A DNA stretch of 64,000 bases, from positions 665,501 through 729,500 of the forward strand of contig NZ_JBGGGT010000001.1 of the NCBI RefSeq assembly GCF_041276405.1, given 5' to 3'. Below the pieces are notes generated by a model, which did no database searches, was not told where the DNA came from, and was given only the letters and a program-made list of their open reading frames with translations. The DNA comes from Microvirga sp. TS319. Lineage in GTDB: Bacteria > Pseudomonadota > Alphaproteobacteria > Rhizobiales > Beijerinckiaceae. Both the position numbers and the translations under genes were made by a program. Positions 26,880-36,114 of this stretch are shown here, one piece after another. Within the stretch, counting starts at the first letter, position 1. The number at the start of each line of letters is the position of its first letter.

Positions 26880-28447
26880 TGTTGAACCGCCAGGGACGTC
26901 CCACCACAGCCGGTCAGGCCGGCACGACCGAGCATCCGACCTTCACGGGCAACAAAGCGCTGGCGCAGGTCGAGCCGCTGCTCTTCGAGATCGGTCGCTA
27001 TGACACCACCGGCGTCGACATCGACGAGCCGGAGGATTTCGAGCCGCGCCTCGGCGGCCTGGAACGCAAGGAAGCGATTGGTCTTCCAGGCCTCTCCGAG
27101 CCGGAGACCATGCGGCATTACGTGCGTCTGTCGCAGATGAACTACGGGATCGATACGGGTCTGTTCCCGCTCGGCTCCTGCACCATGAAGCACAATGCGC
27201 GCCTCAACGAGCGCATGGCGCGCCTCCCGGGTTTCTCCGACGTGCATCCCCTACAGCCGGTTTCCACCGTGCAGGGCGCGCTGGAGCTCATGAACGAGCT
27301 CGCCCGCTATCTCGTTACGCTCACCAACATGACCGCCGTGGCGCTCTCGCCGAAGGCCGGAGCGCATGGCGAATTGTGCGGCATGATGGCGATCAAGGCC
27401 GCCATCGAGGCGCGTGGCGAGGGCAAGACCCGCAACGTGGTCCTGGTACCCGATTCGGCCCACGGCACGAACCCGGCGACCGCCGCGCTGATCGGCTTCG
27501 TCGTGAAGCCCGTTCCCGCCCGTGAGGACGGTTTCGTGCATGTGGACGACGTGAAGGAGCGTCTCGGGCCGGACGTGGCCGCGATCATGCTCACGAATCC
27601 TAACACTTGCGGTCTCTTCGAGCCGCAGGTCGCCGAGATCGCGAAGGCGATTCACGAGGCGGGCGCCTATTTCTATTGCGACGGCGCGAACTTCAACGCC
27701 ATCGTCGGCAAGGCGCGTCCGGGCGATCTCGGCGTCGACGCCATGCACATCAACCTCCACAAGACCTTCTCGACGCCTCACGGCGGCGGCGGCCCGGGTT
27801 CCGGCCCGGTGGTGCTCTCCGAGCGTGTCGCGCCTTATGCGCCCGTGCCGTTCGTGCGGATGGGGAAGGACGGCTTCGAGTTGGTGGAGCAGGCCTCCGA
27901 TGCGGCCGAGAAGCCTTTCGGCCGCATGACGGCCTTCCACGGCCAGATGGGCATGTATGTGCGCGCATTGTCCTACATGCTCTCGCATGGCGCGGACGGC
28001 ATGAAGCAGGCGTCGGAAGATGCGGTGCTCAACGCCAACTATATCCGCGCGGGCCTGTCGGACCTCATGTCGCTGCCCTTCGGCGACAAGCCGTGCATGC
28101 ACGAGGTGCTGTTCGACGACGCATGGCTCAAGGACACGGGCGTGACGACGCTCGACGTGGCGAAAGCCATGATCGACGAGGGCTATCATCCGATGACCAT
28201 GTACTTCCCGCTGGTCGTGCATGGCGCAATGCTGATCGAGCCGACGGAATCAGAATCGAAGGCGTCGCTGGATCTTTTCATCGCGACGCTGCGCGATCTC
28301 GCGATGGCGGCAAAGAACGGTGAGACGGAGCGCTTCACCGGCGCGCCCTACCACGCCCCGCGCCGCCGTCTCGACGAAACCCGGGCCGCCCGCAACCCGG
28401 TTCTCAAGTGGACGCCGCCCGCGCCGGTGGCCGAAGCGGCCGAGTGA
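26879..28447 (+). CDS. gcvPB: Glycine dehydrogenase (decarboxylating) subunit 2
   Basis: The beta, PLP-binding subunit of the split P-protein, 522 residues. The Schiff-base lysine is at about residue 295 in the segment NLHKTFSTPHGGGGPG, preceded by CDGANFNAIVGKARPGD and followed by GPVVLSERVAPY. The N-terminal glycine-binding region has MNYGIDTGLFPLGSCTMKHN. AAGGAGG about eight bases upstream supports the ATG at 26879 over the GTG at 26876. Last gene of the operon, followed by an intrinsic terminator. Confidence 0.97.
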   Translation: MLNRQGRPTTAGQAGTTEHPTFTGNKALAQVEPLLFEIGRYDTTGVDIDEPEDFEPRLGGLERKEAIGLPGLSEPETMRHYVRLSQMNYGIDTGLFPLGSCTMKHNARLNERMARLPGFSDVHPLQPVSTVQGALELMNELARYLVTLTNMTAVALSPKAGAHGELCGMMAIKAAIEARGEGKTRNVVLVPDSAHGTNPATAALIGFVVKPVPAREDGFVHVDDVKERLGPDVAAIMLTNPNTCGLFEPQVAEIAKAIHEAGAYFYCDGANFNAIVGKARPGDLGVDAMHINLHKTFSTPHGGGGPGSGPVVLSERVAPYAPVPFVRMGKDGFELVEQASDAAEKPFGRMTAFHGQMGMYVRALSYMLSHGADGMKQASEDAVLNANYIRAGLSDLMSLPFGDKPCMHEVLFDDAWLKDTGVTTLDVAKAMIDEGYHPMTMYFPLVVHGAMLIEPTESESKASLDLFIATLRDLAMAAKNGETERFTGAPYHAPRRRLDETRAARNPVLKWTPPAPVAEAAE

Positions 28448-28465
28448 AGATCCCGACCAAGCGCA

Positions 28466-28492
28466 AATGCCCGGCCATGAGCCGGGCATTTT
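28466..28492 (+). terminator. Rho-independent terminator of gcv operon
   Basis: ATGCCCGGC and GCCGGGCAT form a nine-base stem around a CATGA loop, followed by TTTTC. It lies 19 bases after the gcvPB stop. Confidence 0.88.
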
Positions 28493-28610
28493 CATGAGGC
28501 GAGCGGTGGCCGCCGTGCTCATCCTCTGCCATATCGTGGCTCTGGCTTCTCGCCCTCGCGGGGATGAGAGGGGCGTTGATTGAACCATGCCGGTTCTGCG
28601 TTGCGCTTTT

Positions 28611-29261
28611 TTACGCGTAGGCCTGCACCGTGATCGCCAGATCCGCCATTTTCGAAATCGTGACAGGCGCACCCGTTTGCCGAAGCTGCTCGGCATGGCC
28701 GGGGCTGCAATGTCCTCCACCGGTGAAGCCGATGACACGCATCCCGGCAGCGATCGCCGCCTGAACGCCTGCCGGAGAATCCTCGATCACGAGGCATTCT
28801 TCGGGGAGGGCTCCCATCTTTTGGGCCGCAAAAAGGAACAGGTCCGGTGCCGGCTTTCCGCGGGCGACCTGCGTGGCGCTGAAGACGTTGCCGAAGAGGT
28901 CCGCCAGTCCGGTCACACGCAGCGACAGGGCAATGCGTTCCGGCACGGAGGATGAGGCGACGCAGCGCGGATGGGGCAGGGACCGGATGGCCTCGCCCAC
29001 GCCTGCAATCGGCTTCAGGTCCGTCTCGAAGCGCGCGAAGAGGGCGCTATTGACCCGCTCGGCAAAATCATCCGGCAGCGTGCAGCCGTGATCCGCTTCG
29101 ATGCGGCCGATCATGTCCCTCATGCTCTTGCCCACGAATTGCCTCGTGATCTCGTCCGCCGTGTAGGGCAGACCGAGAGCCGTCAGAACCTCGGCATCGA
29201 CCTGACAGGCGAGGGGCTCGGAATCAACCAGGACGCCGTCGCAGTCGAAGATCAGCAGCAT
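28611..29261 (-). CDS. HAD-superfamily hydrolase (phosphoglycolate/beta-phosphoglucomutase-like)
   Basis: A 216-residue HAD phosphatase with a helical cap (subfamily IA). Motif I is FDCDGVLVDSEP with nucleophile Asp6 and acid/base Asp8. Motif II is VASSSVPERI, motif III is RGKPAPDLFLFAA and motif IV is VIEDSPAGVQAAIAAG. The cap carries TRQFVGKSMRDMIGRIE. The closest families are YieH/GS1-type pyrimidine or sugar-phosphate phosphatases, so the substrate is not assignable. It is transcribed toward the gcv terminator and stands alone. Confidence 0.9.
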   Translation of the reverse strand: MLLIFDCDGVLVDSEPLACQVDAEVLTALGLPYTADEITRQFVGKSMRDMIGRIEADHGCTLPDDFAERVNSALFARFETDLKPIAGVGEAIRSLPHPRCVASSSVPERIALSLRVTGLADLFGNVFSATQVARGKPAPDLFLFAAQKMGALPEECLVIEDSPAGVQAAIAAGMRVIGFTGGGHCSPGHAEQLRQTGAPVTISKMADLAITVQAYA

Positions 29262-29563
29262 GTTGGAACTCGCATGAAGTCGGCACAGGGAAGCGTAGCT
29301 CTATCATCGTCGGCACCTGGGAGAAAGGACCGGGAATCTTGGAGCATCGGACCCGATTCCGGAGCCGGTGCCGGGTTACAGCCGAGCCCGCCGATGGCGC
29401 GGCACCTGACCCGGCTCATAGGTAAAATCTATAGCATCGGAAGGAATTTCGTGTTGGTCCTCATCCGGGTCTGCGTCCCATAGTGGGGAAAATCCGCCTC
29501 CGCTCCGTGTGTGAGGTCAGTTCCAAACGGTTGGATGAACGCATGCCTCAAGGGGGAGTTTCA
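29262..29563. other. Intergenic stretch with repeat half-elements
   Basis: About 300 bases between the divergent HAD gene and the flavin reductase gene. It holds two isolated half-copies of the palindromic repeat end (AGCATCGGAC at about 29344 and TAGCATCGGA at about 29432). The flavin reductase frame stays open back to 29483, but I see no convincing gene or promoter here. Confidence 0.5.
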
Positions 29564-30226
29564 GTGGAGTCCGTGTCTCTGAATAAGACCTCTGGTAACG
29601 AAGATCATTACTTCTATGAGCCCGCCTTGGGCCATGGGTTGCCCCACGATCCGTTCAAAGCGATTGTCTGCCCTCGTCCGATCGGCTGGATCTCCACGTG
29701 CGATTCCAAGGGGCGGGCCAATATCGCGCCCTACAGCTTCTTCAACGCGGTCTGCGATGCGCCTCCGGCCGTCGCCTTCGCCAGTGACGGATGGAAGGAC
29801 AGCGCCCGGAACATCGCGGAGACGGGCGAATTCGCGTTCAACTTCGTCACGCACGAGCATGCACAGCTCATGAACCGGTCCTCCGTCCGGTTCGAGAAGG
29901 GCACCGACGAGTTCTCCGAAGTGGAGATAGAGCGCAAGGCCTGCCGGAAGATCTCGGTCCCACGGGTGGCGAACAGCCCGGCGGTGCTCGAATGCAAGCT
30001 GATGAACATCGTCGAACTGCACGATATCGAGGGACGGAAGACCGAATATAAGCTCGTGATCGGCCAGGTCGTCGGCGTGCACATCGACCGCGCGTTCCTG
30101 CGGAACGGATTATTCGATTTCGCGGCCGCGCGGCCTATCATGCGCGCGGGATACCGGGGCGAATACGTTCAGGTCGCTCCGGATGCGCTCTTCACCATGC
30201 TGCGCCCGCCCGGATCCTATCTCTGA
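29564..30226 (+). CDS. Flavin reductase family protein (DIM6/NTAB-like)
   Basis: A 220-residue FMN-binding split-barrel protein. The signatures are DPFKAIVCPRPIGWISTCDSKGRANIAPYSFFN, the GWKDSARNIAETGEFAFNFV region and the later HIDRAFLRNGLFDFAAARPIMRAGYRGEYVQV. Members reduce flavin for two-component monooxygenases or act as flavoprotein oxidoreductases on their own. No monooxygenase partner is in the window. I choose the GTG at 29564 because a GGGGGAG lies five bases upstream. An ATG at 29543 and a GTG at 29483 are open alternatives that lack such a site. It converges on the LysR gene. Confidence 0.85.
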   Translation: MESVSLNKTSGNEDHYFYEPALGHGLPHDPFKAIVCPRPIGWISTCDSKGRANIAPYSFFNAVCDAPPAVAFASDGWKDSARNIAETGEFAFNFVTHEHAQLMNRSSVRFEKGTDEFSEVEIERKACRKISVPRVANSPAVLECKLMNIVELHDIEGRKTEYKLVIGQVVGVHIDRAFLRNGLFDFAAARPIMRAGYRGEYVQVAPDALFTMLRPPGSYL

Positions 30227-30268
30227 AGTCCCGGCATTCCGGCTGTTCCTGCATGAAGCGACAGCCGG

Positions 30269-31213
30269 TCAGGCAGGCCGCTTGGAGATGAGGCTCGGGT
30301 GGCTGTCGAGGATCATCTGATGGACGACGTCCCGAATTGTCTCCTCGGCGGCCGACAGGGTACGGTCGGTGTTCCAGACCAGATTGAGCTCCCGGGTGAC
30401 GGCAGGCGAGACGATCCGTCTGGCGCTCAGCCGGCCTTGGCTGACCCTGTCACGGACACTGTCCAACGGGAGCACCGCAACGCCGATCTCTCTTTCCGCC
30501 AGCTGCTTGACCACGGACACCGCCTGGATCTCATGGCTGATGGAGAGCGGAATGCTGTTCCCCTGGGCGAGCTTGCTCATCTGCGCCTTCAGTCCATGCG
30601 GGGCGCCTGAACCGTTGCCGAGCAGGATGAGGCGGTACTGAGCCAGTTCCGAGAAGTCGATGGGGTCGGTCGTCTTGCCGATCACCTTCGGGCTGCCTAC
30701 AGCATACAAATTCTCTTCGAACAGACGCGTTGCGGTAATGTTCTCGGCCTTTGCAAGATCATAGCCGCTGATCACGGCGAAACTGATTCCTTCGTTCGCC
30801 TTCGAGATGCGGGCGAGGAGGGACGAGCTCAGATCCTCGATCACATTGATCGAAATGCCCGGATAGTCGCGCGAGCAGCGCTCGATGGCGGAAGCCGAGA
30901 TCGCTTCGCTGAGACCGGGCGTCAGCCCCAGCGTCACCTGCCCTCTCAGGCCCTCCTCATAGTCCCGCACCGCATTCCGCGCTTCGGCGACATATTCCAG
31001 AATAGTCCTAGCTTTATTGAAGAAAATCCGCCCCGTCTCGGTCGGCTCGACGCCACGGGAATGCCGCACGAGGAGATTAGCCTTCAGTTCTGCTTCTAGG
31101 TTTTTGATCTGCTCGCCGATCGCGGGTTGGGATATACGCAGAACCTCCGCCGCCTTCGTGAAGCTGCGCAGTTCGATCACCTTTACAAAGTAGGAGAGCT
31201 GACGGAGCTCCAT
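30269..31213 (-). CDS. LysR-type regulator of adjacent importer/catabolic cluster
   Basis: The 314-residue protein has the LysR N-terminal winged helix-turn-helix (MELRQLSYFVKVIELRSFTKAAEVLRISQPAIGEQIKNLEAEL, with the recognition helix near residues 28-48). A periplasmic-binding-protein-like effector domain follows, from about residue 90. It is divergent from the ABC importer gene at 31410. That is the usual arrangement for a LysR activator of the neighbouring operon, responding to the substrate or a pathway intermediate. The 196-base gap presumably holds its binding sites. Confidence 0.93.
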   Translation of the reverse strand: MELRQLSYFVKVIELRSFTKAAEVLRISQPAIGEQIKNLEAELKANLLVRHSRGVEPTETGRIFFNKARTILEYVAEARNAVRDYEEGLRGQVTLGLTPGLSEAISASAIERCSRDYPGISINVIEDLSSSLLARISKANEGISFAVISGYDLAKAENITATRLFEENLYAVGSPKVIGKTTDPIDFSELAQYRLILLGNGSGAPHGLKAQMSKLAQGNSIPLSISHEIQAVSVVKQLAEREIGVAVLPLDSVRDRVSQGRLSARRIVSPAVTRELNLVWNTDRTLSAAEETIRDVVHQMILDSHPSLISKRPA

Positions 31214-31409
31214 TGCCGGGTTCCTATCTCACCTGACCGCGCCTTCGTAATCTCGCGCCTATCTATATCACGGTTGCTTCGCCGAATGCCAACTGGCCCC
31301 TCGTCTCGCCAGTGCCCATGGTCCGACACCTTTGGCTCGCATAGGTATTTCCGATTGGATTCCTTCTCCCACGATTTCTATGCTGATCGAAATAACAGGG
31401 TGAGGAACG
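31214..31409. promoter_or_regulatory. Divergent control region of LysR and importer operon
   Basis: A 196-base AT-richer gap between the divergent lysR-type gene and the importer ATPase. LysR regulators normally bind T-N11-A sites in such gaps. I see a segment near 31330-31350 with short symmetry (CGCATAGGTATTTCCGAT) but no clear-cut box, so function is inferred from arrangement. Confidence 0.35.
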
Positions 31410-32237
31410 ATGACCGAAACTGCCACCGCACTGATTCAGAGACGGACAGGTTCTTCGGCTCTGGTTCTCGATCATGTCTCCAAGGCATATGCCACCGAAG
31501 ACGGTGGGGTTCTGGCGGTTGCGGATATCTCCATCAAGGTTCCGGAAGGGGAGTTCCTGTCCATCATCGGCCCGAGCGGCTGTGGCAAGTCGACCCTGTT
31601 CCGGATCCTGGGAGGCTTGGTCGACGACTGGAGCGGCATGGTGCTGGTGAACGGCAAGCCCGTCGCGACAGCCGATCGGGCCATCGGCATGGTCTTCCAG
31701 GAGGATTCGACGTTTCCCTGGCGCACGGTGCTTGAGAATGTGGAGTTCCCGCTGGAGGTCGCGGGCGTCGGCAAGGCTGAGCGACGGGAGCGCGCCCGCT
31801 ATTTCCTGGAACTCGTCGGCCTTCATGGTTTCGAGAACCGCTACCCGGCGCAGCTCTCCGGCGGCATGCGCCAGCGCACGGCGATTGCCCGCACGCTGGC
31901 CTACGAGCCGCGCATTCTTCTGATGGACGAGCCGTTCGCCGCGCTGGACGAACAGACCCGGCTGCTCCTGGGCGACAAGGTTCTGCAACTGCACAGCAAG
32001 CTCAATCAGACGACGGTGCTGATCACGCACAACATCACCGAGGCCGTGCAGCTGTCGGACAGGGTCGCGATCATGACCTACCGGCCGGGGCGGATCAAAC
32101 GGATGCTCGATATCAATCTGCCGCGGCCGCGCAGCTCCGAAATCGTGTCGAGCGAACAATTCGGGCGCTACGTGGCGTCGATCTGGGGCGACTTAAGGGA
32201 AGAAGCCAGCAAGGGACTGGCCGCATCGGAACGGTAA
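31410..32237 (+). CDS. ABC transporter ATP-binding protein (nitrate/sulfonate/taurine type)
   Basis: The 275-residue nucleotide-binding subunit has Walker A GPSGCGKST at residues 54-62, a Q-loop in GMVFQEDSTFPWRTVLENV, the signature LSGGMRQR, Walker B ILLMDEPFAALD and the switch His in LITHNITEAVQL. The FPWRTVLENV segment is typical of SsuB/TauB-like ATPases. It leads an operon with a binding protein and two permeases, with AGGGTGAGGA ahead of the ATG. Confidence 0.95.
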   Translation: MTETATALIQRRTGSSALVLDHVSKAYATEDGGVLAVADISIKVPEGEFLSIIGPSGCGKSTLFRILGGLVDDWSGMVLVNGKPVATADRAIGMVFQEDSTFPWRTVLENVEFPLEVAGVGKAERRERARYFLELVGLHGFENRYPAQLSGGMRQRTAIARTLAYEPRILLMDEPFAALDEQTRLLLGDKVLQLHSKLNQTTVLITHNITEAVQLSDRVAIMTYRPGRIKRMLDINLPRPRSSEIVSSEQFGRYVASIWGDLREEASKGLAASER

Positions 32238-32259
32238 AAACCGTAAGGGAGGACTTGTC

Positions 32260-33222
32260 ATGACCATCAAGGCACTACGCTCAACACTCTGCATTCTCGC
32301 ATTGCTCGCATTGCCGATTTCGCAGGCCTCGGCCGCGGATAAACTGAAACTGGCCATCAGCCAGAAGGGGCAATGGGACACCGCGATGGCCGAGTTCGGC
32401 ATGCGCGAAGGATTCTTTCGCGATGAAGGCATCGAGCTGGAGCTGTTCTATACGAACGGCACCGCCGAAACACAGCAGGCCGTGATCTCAGGCAGCGTCG
32501 ACGTCGGCATCGGGGTCGGATTCCTCGGGCTCCTGGCCGCCTATACAAAAGGCGCTCCCGTGCGCGTGATCGCGAGCGAATGGACGGGCGCCAGCGACTT
32601 CTTCTGGTATGTGAAAAGCGACAGCCCGGTGAAGAGCCTTGCCGATGCGGACGGAAAGACCATCGGATTCTCGACACTCGGCTCTTCGAGCAACCTCGTG
32701 GTTCTTGCTCTTCTCGACCAATCCAAGGTCAAGGCCAAGCCGACTCCGACCGGTGGCACGGCCGCGACGATGACTCAGGTTCTCTCGGGACAGATCGATA
32801 TCGGCTGGTCCCAGGCTCCGATCGGGCTGCAGGAAGTCAAGGAAGGCAAGCTGCGCATCGTGGCAAAAGGCTCCGACGCCAAGGCGATGGCGGACCAGAC
32901 GACCCGCGTCTCCATCTCGACTGCCGACGTGCTCGCGGCCAAGCGCCCCGCACTCGAACGCTTCATGCGGGCCTATAACAAGACCCTCGATTGGGCCTAT
33001 GGCGGCACGAAGTCGGTGGAGTATTTCGCCGCGGAACTCAAGATACCGTTCGAACTCGCCCTCGCGGCGCGCGACCAGAACTACCCCAAGGATGCCTTGA
33101 GGTTGGATGTCGTCCGCGGTCTCGAGCCAACGATGCAGCAGGCCGTCGAACTCAAGCGTCTCTCCGAGCCGCTGACCCAGCAGCAAACCAACGAACTGAT
33201 TCAGATCATCCATGCGAAATGA
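32260..33222 (+). CDS. ABC transporter substrate-binding protein (NMT1/SsuA-like)
   Basis: The 320-residue periplasmic binding protein begins with a signal peptide (TLCILALLALPISQASA). The domain is of the NMT1/SsuA class: QWDTAMAEFGMREGFFRDEGIELELFYTNGTAETQQAVISGSVDVGIG, then GASDFFWYVKSDSPVKSLADADGKTIGFS. This class binds taurine, alkanesulfonates, thiamine pyrimidine precursors and aromatic carboxylates such as phthalate. The ligand here is unknown; the downstream CoA-transferase and hydratase-lyase suggest an organic acid. Confidence 0.92.
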   Translation: MTIKALRSTLCILALLALPISQASAADKLKLAISQKGQWDTAMAEFGMREGFFRDEGIELELFYTNGTAETQQAVISGSVDVGIGVGFLGLLAAYTKGAPVRVIASEWTGASDFFWYVKSDSPVKSLADADGKTIGFSTLGSSSNLVVLALLDQSKVKAKPTPTGGTAATMTQVLSGQIDIGWSQAPIGLQEVKEGKLRIVAKGSDAKAMADQTTRVSISTADVLAAKRPALERFMRAYNKTLDWAYGGTKSVEYFAAELKIPFELALAARDQNYPKDALRLDVVRGLEPTMQQAVELKRLSEPLTQQQTNELIQIIHAK

Positions 33223-33964
33223 CCCGGTTCCGTTCCAATCCTTTGCACCCATCGTGATCGTCGGACTATGCGTCCTGATCCTCGAAGGGGTGATGCGCCT
33301 CTCGCTCGTGTCGCCTCTCATCGTCGCCGCGCCGTCGCAGGTCGTGGGGAGTTTCCCGCTTCTGTGGGACGAGCATATCGGCCTGAGATTTCTTCAGACC
33401 TTCGCCGAGACCCTGCTGGCGACGACTCTCGCTATGACCATCGGTGGACCTATCGGATGGCTGCTTGCGAGGAACGCCAAGCTCGATCTGGCTTTCCGCG
33501 GCTGGGTGGCAGTCGCATCCTCGGCGCCGCTCATCCTCATGTATCCGCTCTTTCTCGTCGCGTTCGGGCGGAACATGGGGACCGTCGTGGCGATTGGGGC
33601 CGTGTCGGCTCTGGCCCCGATCATCCTGAAAACCAGGGACGGCCTCACCGAGGTCAAGACGGTGCTGATCGAGGTCGGGCGCAGCTACGGATTGTCGGAG
33701 CAGAAGCTGTTTCGCATGATCATGCTTCCTGCCGCTGCTCCATCGATCATCAACGGCCTGCGATTGGCCATCATCTTCGCACTCGCGAATGTCGTGGCGG
33801 TCGAGTTCATCATCAACTACGGCGGAATCGGATACCTCGTCGGGGAGATGGCCGATCGTTACGAGATCCCGGGAATGTATGGAGCCATTCTCGCGGTCAT
33901 CACGGTCAGCACTCTGTTCTACTATGTCACGGAGAGGATCGAGCGATGCCTACGTCCCTTCTGA
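33212..33964 (+). CDS. ABC transporter permease (first of pair)
   Basis: A 250-residue inner-membrane permease of the BPD_transp_1 family with about six helices. The EAA-like cytoplasmic loop is recognisable as EVGRSYGLSEQKLFRMIMLPAAAPSIINGLRLAI. Its start overlaps the binding-protein gene by 11 bases and its end overlaps the second permease gene by 19 bases, indicating tight translational coupling. The two different permeases presumably form a heterodimer. Confidence 0.92.
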   Translation: MRNDPVPFQSFAPIVIVGLCVLILEGVMRLSLVSPLIVAAPSQVVGSFPLLWDEHIGLRFLQTFAETLLATTLAMTIGGPIGWLLARNAKLDLAFRGWVAVASSAPLILMYPLFLVAFGRNMGTVVAIGAVSALAPIILKTRDGLTEVKTVLIEVGRSYGLSEQKLFRMIMLPAAAPSIINGLRLAIIFALANVVAVEFIINYGGIGYLVGEMADRYEIPGMYGAILAVITVSTLFYYVTERIERCLRPF

Positions 33965-34734
33965 GGATCAGCGCTCCTTCGACAACGACGGCGATGGACG
34001 TCCTGTGGCTGCGCACGAGCTTCGCGCTCATCGTGATCGGAGCCTGGGAGCTTGCGGCGGTATCGGGACTGATGCTTCGACAGGTTCTTCCCGGCATCAG
34101 CGAGATCGTGTGGACGGTTGGCCTCCTCGTGTTCAGCAAGGCCTTCTACCCGCATCTGGTGACCACGCTCGTGGAGGTCGTGGCATCCATCGCACTCGCC
34201 TTGATCGCCGCCGCAGCCGTCACGACCCTGTGCGGTGCGGTTCGCTTTCTGCGCGAAGGACTCTCACCAATTCTCTACTATCTCGCGCCGACGCCGAAGA
34301 TCATCTTCTTTCCGATCGCGCTGACCGTCTTCGGCGTCGATACCGGCTCAAAGATCGCTATCGGGGCATTGTCGGCCTTCTTCCCGATCGCGATCAGCAT
34401 CCTGGCCGGCCTCGTACGGATCGAGCCGGTCTATCTCGATGTGGGCCGCAGTTTCAAGCTCACCCCATGGCAGATGATCGCGAAGATCTATGTTCCGTGT
34501 CTCTGGATTTCCGCGCTGACCGGACTGCGTCTGGGTACGGGGCTGGCCATCATCGGCGTTCTGCTCGCCGAAACCAAGCTCGCGTCCCACGGCCTCGGGC
34601 ATCTCGCGATCCAATACTACAACGCGTTCAAGATCACCGAGCTCTACGCCGTTCTGGTGATCACCTTCGTGCTTGCAGGCTTCATCAACTGGCTCATCTC
34701 GCTGGCGGAAAGAGGAATGCCCCGCGCGCGATGA
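33946..34734 (+). CDS. ABC transporter permease (second of pair)
   Basis: A 262-residue permease of the same family. Helices include TSFALIVIGAWELAAVSGLML, and the EAA loop is YLDVGRSFKLTPWQMIAKIYVPCLWISALTGLRLGTGLAIIGVLLAE. The start ATG is inside the end of the preceding permease gene. Having two distinct permeases with one ATPase is less common in TauABC-type systems, which usually use a homodimer, and is more typical of thiamine-precursor and some aromatic-acid importers. Confidence 0.92.
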   Translation: MPTSLLRISAPSTTTAMDVLWLRTSFALIVIGAWELAAVSGLMLRQVLPGISEIVWTVGLLVFSKAFYPHLVTTLVEVVASIALALIAAAAVTTLCGAVRFLREGLSPILYYLAPTPKIIFFPIALTVFGVDTGSKIAIGALSAFFPIAISILAGLVRIEPVYLDVGRSFKLTPWQMIAKIYVPCLWISALTGLRLGTGLAIIGVLLAETKLASHGLGHLAIQYYNAFKITELYAVLVITFVLAGFINWLISLAERGMPRAR

Positions 34735-34849
34735 CCGGCATTCCTGCGCCGGACCGACGGAAAGCGACATTCTCTCGAGCTGTCGCCGCCGCCATTCCGC
34801 GCATGGTCGCGCAGGTCGTTCGGTTTCACTTCGGAGAATTGTGACATCC

Positions 34850-36082
34850 ATGTCTGCTATGCCGCTTTCGGGAATTCGGGTTCTTGATCTTACCTCTGTC
34901 GTCGTCGGCCCTGCCTGCACGGTTCGGCTGGCGAACTACGGGGCGGATGTCGTCAAGGTGGAATCCTTCGAAGGCGACCAGATGCGCGTCTTGGGAGGAC
35001 CATCGCCGACGGGCGAGCATTCGGGATCCTATCTGCATTTCAACGGTGGCAAGAGATCGATCTGCTTGAACCTGAAGCAACCGGCCGCCCGCAAGATCGT
35101 GTCGCGCCTTCTGGACGTCGCCGACGTGTTCGTCTCCAATATGCGTCCGGATGCGCTCGCTCGTCTGGGTCTCGATGCCGACCGCTTGAGGGACGAGCAT
35201 CCGCGCCTCGTCCACTGCACCATCACGGGCTTCGGCCCGGGAGGTCCGTATCGCGGCCGCGCCGCTTACGACAGCGCCCTCCAGGGTGCGTCCGGAATCG
35301 CCGGCTTGTTCAATCGGCGGGATGGCCACCCCAAATATGTGCCTCTCCTGATCTGCGATCACGTGGTCGGTGAGATCGCGGCTGGCGCAATTCTGTCGGC
35401 ACTCTTCGACCGGGAGCGCACGGGCCGCGGAACGAAGCTCGAAATTCCCATGTATGAGACCATGGCGGCCTTCGTACTGCAGCAGCATCTTGGCCCGAAG
35501 ACCTTCGAGCCGGCGCTCGGCGCGGTCGGCGACAGCCGCGTGCTCAATCCGGACAACCGGCCGCTCCAGACCGCCGACGGATGGATCAGCCTGACGGCGA
35601 ACACGGATGCGCAGACCCGGGCCTTCCTCGAGGCCATCGGGCGCGAAGACGCCATAGACGATCCACGTTTCAGGACGACCGCCGACCGGTATCGCCACGT
35701 CGGTGAGTGGTTCGCCTTGCGCAACGACGCCCTGAAGGCGCGGAAGACGGCGGAATGGCTGGAGCTCTTCGCCGCATACGACGTGCCGGCGATGCCGTGC
35801 CACACCCTGGAGACGCTGCTCGATGACCCGCATCTCACGGCGGTCGGGATCCTCGGCGACATGGTCCATCCGACCGAAGGGCGCATTCGCGGCATCCGGC
35901 CGACGATCCTTAACGACGATGCCGTCGCGCCTGTCGGCAGGGCGGCCGGGCCCATCGGCTGGGACACGCGATCCGTTCTTTCGGAACTCGGCTTTTCGGC
36001 GGGCGACATCCAGGAATTTCGTAAGGCCGGTGTCGCGAGGGTATATGAGCCCGCCGGCGGCGCGGCGGGAATGGTTTCGTGA
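34850..36082 (+). CDS. Family III (CaiB/BaiF) CoA-transferase
   Basis: The 410-residue protein is a formyl-CoA-transferase-type enzyme that moves CoA from an acyl-CoA donor to a carboxylic acid. It begins with PLSGIRVLDLTSVVVGPACTVRLANYGADVVKVE and has NGGKRSICLNLK. The catalytic aspartate is most likely Asp141 in GRAAYDSALQGASGIAG, followed by RTGRGTKLEIPMYETMAAF. It follows the importer by 115 bases and precedes the hydratase-lyase, consistent with activating the imported acid. A GTG at 34841 has a closer GGAG (four bases upstream) and would add three residues. Confidence 0.92.
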   Translation: MSAMPLSGIRVLDLTSVVVGPACTVRLANYGADVVKVESFEGDQMRVLGGPSPTGEHSGSYLHFNGGKRSICLNLKQPAARKIVSRLLDVADVFVSNMRPDALARLGLDADRLRDEHPRLVHCTITGFGPGGPYRGRAAYDSALQGASGIAGLFNRRDGHPKYVPLLICDHVVGEIAAGAILSALFDRERTGRGTKLEIPMYETMAAFVLQQHLGPKTFEPALGAVGDSRVLNPDNRPLQTADGWISLTANTDAQTRAFLEAIGREDAIDDPRFRTTADRYRHVGEWFALRNDALKARKTAEWLELFAAYDVPAMPCHTLETLLDDPHLTAVGILGDMVHPTEGRIRGIRPTILNDDAVAPVGRAAGPIGWDTRSVLSELGFSAGDIQEFRKAGVARVYEPAGGAAGMVS

Positions 36083-36114
36083 CATACGAACTCAACAGCT
36101 GGAAGGCGACGCGC

